Assembly (NCBI GenBank): GCA_945874145.1
Contig: CAMCFN010000021.1
Span: 1 to 56,552 of the forward strand
DNA: 56,552 nucleotides
Source of the DNA: Akkermansia muciniphila
Lineage (GTDB): Bacteria; Verrucomicrobiota; Verrucomicrobiia; Limisphaerales; SXTU01
Direction: 5' to 3'
Part shown: in pieces, positions 15,246 through 23,812 of the stretch
How positions within the stretch are numbered: the stretch's first letter is position 1
How the letters are laid out: each line of letters starts with the position of its first letter
The notes under the pieces: model-generated
What the model was told of the DNA's origin: nothing
What the model saw: only the letters and a program-made list of their open reading frames with translations
Databases searched by the model: none
Made by a program: the position numbers and the translations under genes

Positions 15246-15273
15246 CGTCACCCGAACGTCACGCTCCTTTCAC
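15246..15273. promoter_or_regulatory. Triple 11-base direct repeat resembling a Pho box
   Basis: CGTCAC (15246-15251), CGTCAC (15257-15262) and TTTCAC (15268-15273) recur with an exact 11-base period, the spacing of PhoB half-sites. The first unit is also half of a perfect palindrome GGTGACGTCACC (15241-15252). It lies in the 271-base divergent space between olsB and the orphan receiver, so it could serve either side. No good -10 is at the usual distance; the match is to spacing and TCAC core, not to a verified local consensus. Confidence 0.4.
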
Positions 15274-15320
15274 CGCCCCGCCGTTGTCCGCCGGCGTCGC
15301 GTGCGGCATACACATGGCCT

Positions 15321-15716
15321 ATGCCGAGACGCGTGCTGATCGTGGATGATGAATCCGACCTGCGGGAGGTGATGGACTACAATCTCCGCCATGCCGGTTA
15401 TGACGTAGGGCACGCCGACAGCGGCAACACCGCCCTGGCCAACGCCCAGCGGTGGCTGCCCGATGCCATCGTCCTGGACATCAACCTGCCGGGCCTCGAC
15501 GGTCTGGCCGTGTGCGAGATGCTCCGCCTGCTGCCCTCCACCCGGGAGATTCCGATCCTGCTGCTCACGGCGTGGAGCAGCGAGCAAACGCGCAAGCTGG
15601 GCTTGGAACTGGGCGCGAATGACTACATGACCAAGCCCTTCAGCCCGCGCGACCTCGTGGCACGGGTCGGTAAAATGGTCCGCGAGGCTCAGGAGCTTCG
15701 CACTGGGGGCGGGTGA
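15321..15716 (+). CDS. Stand-alone receiver-domain response regulator
   Basis: A 131-residue single CheY-like receiver with no output domain. The acidic pocket is D9-D10-E11 (LIVDDES), the phosphoacceptor is D53 (LDINLPG), the switch threonine is T83 and the conserved lysine is K105 (MTKPFS). All catalytic positions are intact. It is divergent from the olsBA operon and directly upstream of the glycosyltransferase/PHP fusion, so it may relay a signal to lipid metabolism through protein contact or a phosphorelay. No cognate kinase is adjacent. Confidence 0.93.
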   Translation: MPRRVLIVDDESDLREVMDYNLRHAGYDVGHADSGNTALANAQRWLPDAIVLDINLPGLDGLAVCEMLRLLPSTREIPILLLTAWSSEQTRKLGLELGANDYMTKPFSPRDLVARVGKMVREAQELRTGGG

Positions 15717-15841
15717 GTCTTCGGCTCACTTGGCACCATGGTATCACGCCGGCAGGCGCGCGCCGGCGGTTCTTCACCCAATCGTTGCCGCACCGTCCCG
15801 CGCACGTCACTTGCCCTCCGCACGCTCAAAAGAAACGTGCC

Positions 15842-17860
15842 ATGAAGAAGGTGCTCATCCTCACAGCGGGCTTTGGTGAAGGCCACAATGCGGCGGCCCG
15901 CAATTTACGCGACGCATTGGAACTGGTCTCCGATGACGTGCAAGTGGAAGTGCTCGATCTGTTCGAGAGCACTTACGGACGCTTCAACACCCTGGTGAAG
16001 CGGGCGCATCTTGGCGTCGTGCGCCACACGCCGACGCTTTGGCGCGGCATCTATGCGATGCTGGACAACGTCTCTTTCGCGGACAACGGCATCGGCGGCC
16101 TCACCCGGCTGCGCCACGCGCTGGGCGATGTGCTGCGCGTCACGCAGCCGGACTGCGTGGTGTCCACCTATCCGGCCTATGCACCCGTCATCAGGGAGCT
16201 TTTCCGCGACCACTCGGAGAAGCCCTTCCGCTTCGTCACCATCGTAACCGACTCCATCTCGGTGAACGCCGCGTGGCACCGCGCGCCCAGCGATGTGTTC
16301 GTCGTGGCCAATGAGCCGACGGCCACGGTGCTGCGCGCCGCCGGGGTGGAGGCCGCGCGCATCTGCCCGTTTGGCTTTCCCGTCAGCCCGTATTTCGCCC
16401 AGCCGGATCTCAATCCGACGACGCTTGATGACGACAGCCCGATCCGCCTGCTCTACGTCATCAATCACGGCAAGAAAAAGGCCGGTGCGGTTCTTGAGCG
16501 GCTGCTCGAACTCCCCCGCACGCACCTCACCATCACCGTCGGCCGTGACGCGGAGCTGAAGGCAGAGCTGATGGAGCGCTTTGTGAAGCAGGCCCATCGC
16601 GTGCAGGTGCTCGGGTGGACGAACCAGATGCCCGCGCTGATGCTCTCGCACCATGTGCTCATCGGCAAAGCCGGCGGCGCCATGGTGCAGGAAGCCATCG
16701 CCGCGCGCTGCCCGATGATTGTGAACCAAATCATCCCCGGCCAGGAGGAGGGCAACGCCCGGCTCATCCAGCAGCTCGGATTGGGCGCGGTCGCCGACCG
16801 CAACCGGGACGTGCCCGGCATCCTGTTGGACGCCTTCGCCAAGAACGGCCGGCTCTGGCGCGAGTGGCGCGCAAACCTCGCGAAAGTCTCCCGGCCCGAC
16901 GCCGCCCTGCGCATCGCCGAGCTGGTGCTGGACGAATGCAACGACCACGGCGACTGGACGAAGTTCGCCCCGCGCCCACCCGAAGTGCTGCCCACGCCGC
17001 CGTCTGCGCCCGCAGGTGTGTTGGTCGGCCCGCTCATCGTGGATGGCACCCATTCCCGACGCGCGCTGCTCTGCGATCTGCACATCCACAGCAACTACTC
17101 CGACGGCAAGCTCACCGTGCCCGAGCTGGTGGATTTCTACGGCCCGCGCGGCTTTGACTGCATCTGCATCACCGACCATCTGGCCGACCCGCGCCGGTTG
17201 ATGGGCAAGCTAAGCAAGCTGAGCAACCTCGTGCTCGCGGAGCGCCAGCTCGACGAATACTTCGAGGTCCTGGCCCGCGAACGCCGCCGCGCGTGGCGCA
17301 AGTATGGCATGCACCTGCTCACCGGCATCGAGTTCAACAAGGACGGCCTCACCAAGAAAAGTTCCGCGCACCTGCTCGGCATTGACCTGCAATCGCCCAT
17401 CGCCTCCTCGCTGGACTTGTCGGAGACCATCGCGCAAATCCAGGCGCAAGGCGGGATGGCGGTGGCCTCGCACCCGCACGTCTTCAAAAGCGAGTGGGGC
17501 AAGAACACGCTCTACCTCTGGGAAAACCAAGACCACTACGCGCCGCTGCTGGACGCGTGGGAGATCGCCAACCGCAACGACATCTTTGCGCCCGTCGGAC
17601 TCAAGCGGCTCCCTTTCATCGCCAACAGCGACTTCCACAAACCCAAGCACATCTACTCCTGGAAAACGCTGCTCCAATGCGAGAAGGACCCGGACGCCAT
17701 CAAGACCTGCATCCGCCGCAACGAGCATGTCTCCATCACGCTCTATCGTGAGGGCGGTCTGCTGCCGATGGCCTCGCGCGAGGAACGGCCCGCGCCGGAG
17801 TTCAAGGTCGCCCGGGAGATGGACCTGACCGCCGGACGGCTGCTGGCAGCGGGCGCATGA
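15842..17860 (+). CDS. Fusion: MGDG synthase-type glycosyltransferase plus PHP-domain phosphoesterase
   Basis: A 672-residue two-part protein. Residues 1-390 are a GT28/MGDG-synthase-like glycosyltransferase: KVLILTAGFGEGHNAAARN at the N-terminus (H15), VVSTYPAYAPVI, the sugar-nucleotide half with VLGWTNQMPALM, LIGKAGGAMVQEAIA and PGQEEGNA. Such enzymes add galactose or glucose to diacylglycerol. A Pro-rich linker (about 385-405) leads to a PHP domain: DLHIHSNYSDG (H414, H416), CICITDHL, ASHPHVF and ANSDFH, all metal-ligand positions present. PHP proteins hydrolyse phosphoesters. The two activities in one chain suggest coupled glycolipid formation and phosphate handling. ATG 15842 starts right at the domain; it is 125 bases after the receiver gene. 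Confidence 0.82.
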   Translation: MKKVLILTAGFGEGHNAAARNLRDALELVSDDVQVEVLDLFESTYGRFNTLVKRAHLGVVRHTPTLWRGIYAMLDNVSFADNGIGGLTRLRHALGDVLRVTQPDCVVSTYPAYAPVIRELFRDHSEKPFRFVTIVTDSISVNAAWHRAPSDVFVVANEPTATVLRAAGVEAARICPFGFPVSPYFAQPDLNPTTLDDDSPIRLLYVINHGKKKAGAVLERLLELPRTHLTITVGRDAELKAELMERFVKQAHRVQVLGWTNQMPALMLSHHVLIGKAGGAMVQEAIAARCPMIVNQIIPGQEEGNARLIQQLGLGAVADRNRDVPGILLDAFAKNGRLWREWRANLAKVSRPDAALRIAELVLDECNDHGDWTKFAPRPPEVLPTPPSAPAGVLVGPLIVDGTHSRRALLCDLHIHSNYSDGKLTVPELVDFYGPRGFDCICITDHLADPRRLMGKLSKLSNLVLAERQLDEYFEVLARERRRAWRKYGMHLLTGIEFNKDGLTKKSSAHLLGIDLQSPIASSLDLSETIAQIQAQGGMAVASHPHVFKSEWGKNTLYLWENQDHYAPLLDAWEIANRNDIFAPVGLKRLPFIANSDFHKPKHIYSWKTLLQCEKDPDAIKTCIRRNEHVSITLYREGGLLPMASREERPAPEFKVAREMDLTAGRLLAAGA

Positions 17861-17870
17861 CCCCGTGAGC

Positions 17871-17886
17871 GCGGCATTTCTGCCGC
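17871..17886. terminator. Hairpin between convergent genes
   Basis: GCGGCA-TTTC-TGCCGC is a perfect 6-base stem with a 4-base loop, located between the glycosyltransferase/PHP stop and the convergent threonine aldolase stop. There is no T-run, so its action as an intrinsic terminator is uncertain. Confidence 0.4.
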
Positions 17887-17933
17887 AGCAACGTGCGCAA
17901 GACGGGGATTGGCGAAGTGCTAAATCGTCCTGC

Positions 17934-19019
17934 TCACAGCTTCCGGTGATTCGCCGCGCTGACGGGAATGTCCTTGGGCGCTTCGACCAGCAGCCGCTTC
18001 ACGTCGGCCACAAACGCGCGCACGTCCTCCTCGCTGGTGTCCCAGGCGCACATGAGCCGGCAGCCGCCCTGACCGATGAAGGTGTAGAATTTCCAGCCCG
18101 CCGCCCGCAGCGCGATGATGAGCCACGGGGGCATCTCGATGAAGACCGCGTTCGCCTGGCGCGGGAACATGAGGCGTAGTTCCGGCAGCGTCACCAGCTC
18201 GTCGTGCAGCAGTGCGGCCATCGCGTTGGCGTGTCCGGCGTGCCGCAGCCACGCGCCGTCCTTGAGCATCCCGACCCACGGCGCGGAGAGGAAACGCATC
18301 TTCGAGGCGAGCTGGCCGGACTGCTTGCAGCGGTAGTCGAACTCATGCGCCAGCTCGCGGTTGAAGAACACCACGGCGTCGCCCACGAGCGTGCCGTTCT
18401 TCGTGCCGCCGAAGCAGAGGACGTCCACGCCGGCTTCCCACGTCACCTCGCGCGGCTTGCAGCCGAGGGAGGCGACGGCGTTGGCGAAACGCGCGCCATC
18501 CATGTGCAGCTTGAGACCGAGCTGTTTGCTCTTCGCCCAGATGGCCTTGAGCTCGCCGGTGGAATACACGGTGCCCAGCTCGGTGGATTGCGTGACGCTC
18601 ACGGCCCGGGGCTTGGGGTAATGCACATCGGTGCGCTTCTTCACCAGGCGCTCGATGCCGGCGGGATCAATCTTCCCGTTCACACCGGGCAGCGTGAGCA
18701 CCTTCATGCCGTTGCTGAAGAACTCCGGCGCGCCGCACTCGTCCGTCTCCACATGCGCCGTCTCGTGGCACAATACGCTGTGGTAGGACTGGCCAAGCGA
18801 GGCGAGCGAAAGCGAATTGGCCGCCGTGCCGTTGAAGACGAAGAAGACCTCGCACTCCATCTCGAACGTCTCGCGCAGCAGGTCGGCGGCATGGGCGGTC
18901 CACGGGTCGTCGCCATAGCTGGGAGCATGGCCGCGATTGGCCTCTTCGAGCGCCTGCCAGGCTTCCGGGCAGACCCCGGCGTAGTTGTCGCTGGCGAAGT
19001 GGCGGCGGGCGGTTGGCAT
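17934..19019 (-). CDS. ltaE: Low-specificity L-threonine aldolase
   Basis: A 361-residue PLP-dependent fold-type I enzyme that splits threonine or allo-threonine to glycine and acetaldehyde. Family marks: FASDNYAGVCPEAWQAL at the start, AYGDDPWT-like SYGDDPWTAHAADLL, VFNGTAANSLSL, HETAHVETDECGAPEF, LHMDGARFANAV (Asp that pairs with the PLP nitrogen) and CFGGTKNG with the Schiff-base lysine. The length is normal. ATG 19019 is used because the family sequence begins there; earlier in-frame codons overlap the divergent promoter region. No operon partner is on this strand. Confidence 0.9.
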   Translation of the reverse strand: MPTARRHFASDNYAGVCPEAWQALEEANRGHAPSYGDDPWTAHAADLLRETFEMECEVFFVFNGTAANSLSLASLGQSYHSVLCHETAHVETDECGAPEFFSNGMKVLTLPGVNGKIDPAGIERLVKKRTDVHYPKPRAVSVTQSTELGTVYSTGELKAIWAKSKQLGLKLHMDGARFANAVASLGCKPREVTWEAGVDVLCFGGTKNGTLVGDAVVFFNRELAHEFDYRCKQSGQLASKMRFLSAPWVGMLKDGAWLRHAGHANAMAALLHDELVTLPELRLMFPRQANAVFIEMPPWLIIALRAAGWKFYTFIGQGGCRLMCAWDTSEEDVRAFVADVKRLLVEAPKDIPVSAANHRKL

Positions 19020-19051
19020 GGTTCTGGAATGATGACCAAGGGGCCGGGTAA

Positions 19052-19080
19052 TTGACAAGCGCGCGGGTCAGGCAGATAAA
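19052..19080 (+). promoter_or_regulatory. Sigma-70-type promoter of the prepilin pair
   Basis: TTGACA (19052-19057), 17 bases, then GATAAA (19075-19080). Transcription would start near 19087, giving a leader of about 24 bases to the ATG at 19111. Confidence 0.6.
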
Positions 19081-19110
19081 AGGCGTAGACCATTCGACCG
19101 CATTAGCACC

Positions 19111-19940
19111 ATGCCGACCCATCAGCTCAGCCTTCGTGCCACCACCAGATCCGGCTTCACGCTCATCGAACTGTTGGTCGTCATCGCCATCATCGCCATT
19201 CTGGCCGGCATGCTGTTGCCGGCCTTGGGCAAGGCCAAGAACAAGGCCAAAGCGACCCATTGCCAGAACAACGTGAAACAGCTTGGGCTGGCGGTGAACC
19301 TTTACGTCGGGGACTATGGGGACGCCTATCCTTACGGGGCGGATCTGTCTACCACAGCTTCAGGTCAGGCTAACTTCTCGGCCGTGAATGCCTGGCCGGT
19401 CATGCTCATGCGCTATCTGGGGGCGAGTCCCAGCAGTCCGCCGCGCAGCTTCTACTGTGTGGCCGAGGATGCTGACTTCTCGCAGACCTCCGGCCGGCCT
19501 TACATGCTGAGCTACCGGGCCAACCGCCACCTGTTCCGCGACAATGCGGTAGCCGCGGCCATTCGCTACCCCGTCCGGGCCAATCAGGTGCCCACCCCCA
19601 GTTCCTCGATGATCATTACGGAGTGCGACAACAATTCTTGGGACGTGACTGTTTTTTCCAGCGCTTACAACAGCAAGCGCACGCAATGGAACAGCCCCAG
19701 TCCCACGAACGGAAAATTCCGCTGGAGTGGAATCAACCGTCATGAATGGGCCTCGATCGCAGCCGCGGCCGACGGGCACGTGGAGCGGTTGAAACTGCCC
19801 TCCTACAACCCGGGCGCGGCGGCTCCGGCCAACTTGGAGGAGATGGGCGACAGCCGCGAAACGACCGGCGGGACGCCGCTCTGGACTTCCCCAAACGCCA
19901 AGCTGTTCTGGCGGGAGTCCCCCACCACCGGAGGTTTCTA

Positions 19941-19941
<1 letters not shown>
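19111..19941 (+). CDS. Prepilin-like protein with N-terminal methylation motif (first of a pair)
   Basis: A 276-residue type IV pilin/type II secretion pseudopilin-like protein. The prepilin peptidase site is SGFTLIELL (cleavage after the Gly at about residue 15), followed by the hydrophobic helix [18 protein letters not shown] and a basic [10 protein letters not shown] stretch. The C-terminal two-thirds is a variable globular domain with YRANRHLF, a FYC cysteine, and near the end [12 protein letters not shown], the DGH-type motif common in these PVC proteins. Such proteins may form short pseudopili or surface structures; the role is unknown. Its stop overlaps the start of the next prepilin gene (TAATG), so the two are coupled. 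Confidence 0.85.
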
Positions 19942-20783
<842 letters not shown>

Positions 20784-20868
20784 GGCCCGAACGGCCGGCC
20801 CGTTGGTCGTCGCACGCCGCCCGAATTCAAATGCCAACGTGCCGCTAGGTGACCGGATAGCCAAAACC

Positions 20869-23733
20869 ATGTTCCATTCCTCTCCCGCTGCGCTCCCCAC
20901 CCGAGTAGGCTTTTCCGCCCTGTTCCTCGCCTGCGTCCTTTCCGCCGCCGCGCGCACTCCGTGGACCACCTCGCGCGTCATCGGCTCGCCGAACCCGCCA
21001 GCCCCGCTCCGCACCGAGCGCGTTTTCCCGCAGCTCACGTTTGACCGGCCGGTGGATCTCACGCGGCTGCCCAGCAGCGACCGCTGGGTGGTCGCAGAGT
21101 TGGGCGGCCAGCTCTGGTCGTTCCGGCCCTCCGCCACCGTGGCGAAACCGGAGCTGCTTGCCGATCTGCGACCGCATCACATGCCGCAAGAGTTCGTGCG
21201 CGGCTTCAGCATCCTCGGCTTCACCTTTCACCCTGGCTTTGCCACGAACCGGTTTCTTTTCGTCAATTACAACGAGCCGGGCGGGCGCACGAATGGCTCG
21301 GTGGTGGCGCGGTTAAAGGTCAGTCCCACCGACCCGCCGGTGCTCGACCGCGCCAGCGAGCTGGTGCTGTTGCGCTGGACCAGTGGCGGCCACAACGGCT
21401 GCACGCTCACCTTCGGCCCCGATGGCTTCCTCTACATTTCCACCGGCGATGGCGCCGCGCCCGACCCGCCGGACCGTGCCTTCAACACCGGGCAGGACAT
21501 CAGCGACCTCATGTCATCCGTGCTGCGCATCGACGTGAACCGCACCGCTGGCACGAACCATTACGCCATTCCCAAAGACAACCCGTTCCTCAGCACGCCC
21601 GGCGCGCGGCCCGAGGTCTGGGCGTTCGGCCTGCGCAATCCTTTCCGCATGAGCTTCGACCGCGCGACCGGCGACCTGTGGGTGGGGGACGTGGGCTGGG
21701 AACAATGGGAGATGATCTATCGCGTCCAGCGCGGCGGCAACTACGGCTGGCCCATCACCGAGGGACCGAACACCCGCGTCCGCACCGACGTGAAGCCCGG
21801 CCCCGGCCCCATCCTGCCGCCCGTCGTCGCCATCCCACACAGCGAAGGCGCGAGCATCACCGGCGGCCTGGTTTACCACGGCAAGCAGTTCCCCAAGCTC
21901 AAAGGAGCCTACCTCTACGGCGACTGGGAGACCGGCACGTTCTGGGCCTTGCGCCACAAGGCCGGCCAACTCGTCTCAAACGCGGAGCTGTGCAAAACCA
22001 CGCTCAAGCCCATCGCCTTCACCACGGACCCCGACGGCGAAGTGCTGGTTCTCGATTACAACGGCGGCTTGCATCGCTTCGTAGCCAACACCGCCCCGCC
22101 CGCGAACCTGGCCTTCCCGCGCAAGCTCAGCGAGACGGGCATCTTCACTTCGCTCACCACGCTGACGCCCGCGAGTGGCATCGAGCCATGGTCGCCCATC
22201 GCGCCGATGTGGAATGACGGCGCGGTGGCCCAGCACCACCTCGCCATCCCCGGAGACGGCTTGATCGCGACGACGAACGCGCGGCAAATCATCTCCGGCA
22301 AGATGTGGTATTTTCCGAAGGACACGGTCTTCGCCCGCACACTCACGCTGGATCTGAAGCGCGGGGACGCGGCCAGTGCGCGGCGCATCGAGACGCAGCT
22401 CCTGCACTTCGACGGGCTGGCGTGGAATCCCTACACTTACCGCTGGAACGCCGCGCAGACCGAGGCCGACTTGGTCGCGGCCGAGGGCGCGAGCGACAGT
22501 TTCACCGTGACCGATGCGAGCGCGCCCGGTGGCCGCCGCGAAATCCCGTGGCGCTTCCACAGCCGCGCGGAATGCCTGCGCTGCCACAATGCGTGGTCCG
22601 GCGAGACGGTGGGCTTCAACTGGCTGCAACTCAACGCCACCGCACCGGACGGCGAGCTGCGGCGCTTGGAAACGCTCGGACTGCTCGTCGCCACCAATGC
22701 CCCGAAGGCCCAGGCCGCGCTCGTCAACCCGCACGACCCCACCAAGCCGCTCGAAGACCGCGCGCGCTCGTGGCTGCATGTGAATTGCGCCGCCTGCCAT
22801 CGCTACGGCGCGGGCGGCGCGGTGCCCGCCCACCTGAACGTGGACAAGAAGCTCGCCGACCTGCGCGTGCTCGATGCAAAGCCCACGCGCGGAGACTTCG
22901 GACTGACGGACGCCCGCGTCATCGCGCCGGGCCGGCCCTTCAGCTCCGCGCTGCTCTGGCGAATCGCCACGGAAGGCGCGGGCCACATGCCAGCCATCGG
23001 CTCGCGAACGGTGGATGAAGCAGGCGCAAGCTTGGTGCGAGATTGGATTACGCAACTCGGGTTCCCGCCTCCGCGATTGCCGGGATCGCCACCTGGAGCA
23101 AACGAGGTGGCAAAGATCAGATTGGCACCTGACGATCACCCGAGCACAGCTCTCCGCCTCGCAGTTGGCACAACTCAAACTGAGTTCCGGCTCCACCTCG
23201 CCCGCACTTCTACGACTCCTTTTGTTCGCGATATGCTCCAACGCTTCCTCCCACCCGAACAACGCCGCCGCACGCTCGGCTCGGACTTCGCGCCCAACGA
23301 GGTGCTCTCGCTGAAGGGGGATGCCGTGCGCGGTCGCGCCGTCTTCGCCAACGAGTCCGGCGGACAATGCGTCCGCTGCCACCGCTCCCACGGCGCGGGC
23401 CGCGACTACGGTCCCGACCTCACCGACATCGCCCGCAAATACGACCGCGCCACGTTGCTCACGCACATCCGCCAGCCGAACCTGCTCGTCGCGCCGGAGC
23501 ATCGCACGCACTCGGTCCTTCTCCGCGATGACACCGAGCTGACTGGCTTCCTCAAGAAGCGCACGGCTACGGAACTTCTCCTCCGCCTCGAAGACGGCAC
23601 GGAGCGACGCGTGCCGATGGCGCAGGTCGCGTCCACGCGCCCATCCGCGCTCTCCGCGATGCCCGAGGGCCTGCTCGCCGCACTCACCGCGCAGGAAGTC
23701 GCGGACTTGCTGGAATTCCTGCTCGCGCGGTAA
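20869..23733 (+). CDS. Secreted glucose/sorbosone dehydrogenase-like protein with three haem c motifs
   Basis: A 954-residue protein with signal peptide (VGFSALFLACVLSAAA). Residues about 40-400 form a PQQ-type sorbosone dehydrogenase propeller: GHNGCTLTFGPDGFLYISTGDG, EVWAFGLRNPFRMSFD, LWVGDVGWEQWE and GGNYGWPITEG. Further on are three CxxCH sites: CLRCH at residue 569, CAACH at 640 and CVRCH at 834. The last belongs to a PVC-type haem-binding domain (GRAVFANESGGQCVRCH, YGPDLTDIARKYDRATLLTHIRQPN) that typically ends such proteins. It probably oxidises a sugar and passes electrons to its own haems in the periplasm. ATG 20869 starts the signal peptide. Confidence 0.85.
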   Translation: MFHSSPAALPTRVGFSALFLACVLSAAARTPWTTSRVIGSPNPPAPLRTERVFPQLTFDRPVDLTRLPSSDRWVVAELGGQLWSFRPSATVAKPELLADLRPHHMPQEFVRGFSILGFTFHPGFATNRFLFVNYNEPGGRTNGSVVARLKVSPTDPPVLDRASELVLLRWTSGGHNGCTLTFGPDGFLYISTGDGAAPDPPDRAFNTGQDISDLMSSVLRIDVNRTAGTNHYAIPKDNPFLSTPGARPEVWAFGLRNPFRMSFDRATGDLWVGDVGWEQWEMIYRVQRGGNYGWPITEGPNTRVRTDVKPGPGPILPPVVAIPHSEGASITGGLVYHGKQFPKLKGAYLYGDWETGTFWALRHKAGQLVSNAELCKTTLKPIAFTTDPDGEVLVLDYNGGLHRFVANTAPPANLAFPRKLSETGIFTSLTTLTPASGIEPWSPIAPMWNDGAVAQHHLAIPGDGLIATTNARQIISGKMWYFPKDTVFARTLTLDLKRGDAASARRIETQLLHFDGLAWNPYTYRWNAAQTEADLVAAEGASDSFTVTDASAPGGRREIPWRFHSRAECLRCHNAWSGETVGFNWLQLNATAPDGELRRLETLGLLVATNAPKAQAALVNPHDPTKPLEDRARSWLHVNCAACHRYGAGGAVPAHLNVDKKLADLRVLDAKPTRGDFGLTDARVIAPGRPFSSALLWRIATEGAGHMPAIGSRTVDEAGASLVRDWITQLGFPPPRLPGSPPGANEVAKIRLAPDDHPSTALRLAVGTTQTEFRLHLARTSTTPFVRDMLQRFLPPEQRRRTLGSDFAPNEVLSLKGDAVRGRAVFANESGGQCVRCHRSHGAGRDYGPDLTDIARKYDRATLLTHIRQPNLLVAPEHRTHSVLLRDDTELTGFLKKRTATELLLRLEDGTERRVPMAQVASTRPSALSAMPEGLLAALTAQEVADLLEFLLAR

Positions 23734-23812
23734 CTTCAGCCACCACACCGGAGGCTTGCCCCGCTGCCGGCGAATAACCGATTGATCAGCCCGTCCGTCT
23801 CAACCTGTGTTT

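Noticed and set aside
15050..15320. A riboswitch or cis-RNA in the 271-base gap before the receiver gene
   Set aside because: I found short palindromes and the 11-base repeats but no recognisable riboswitch core.
21976..23748. A 590-codon open frame on the minus strand
   Set aside because: Antisense to the tri-haem dehydrogenase gene; no recognisable motif, Arg/Val/Glu-rich.
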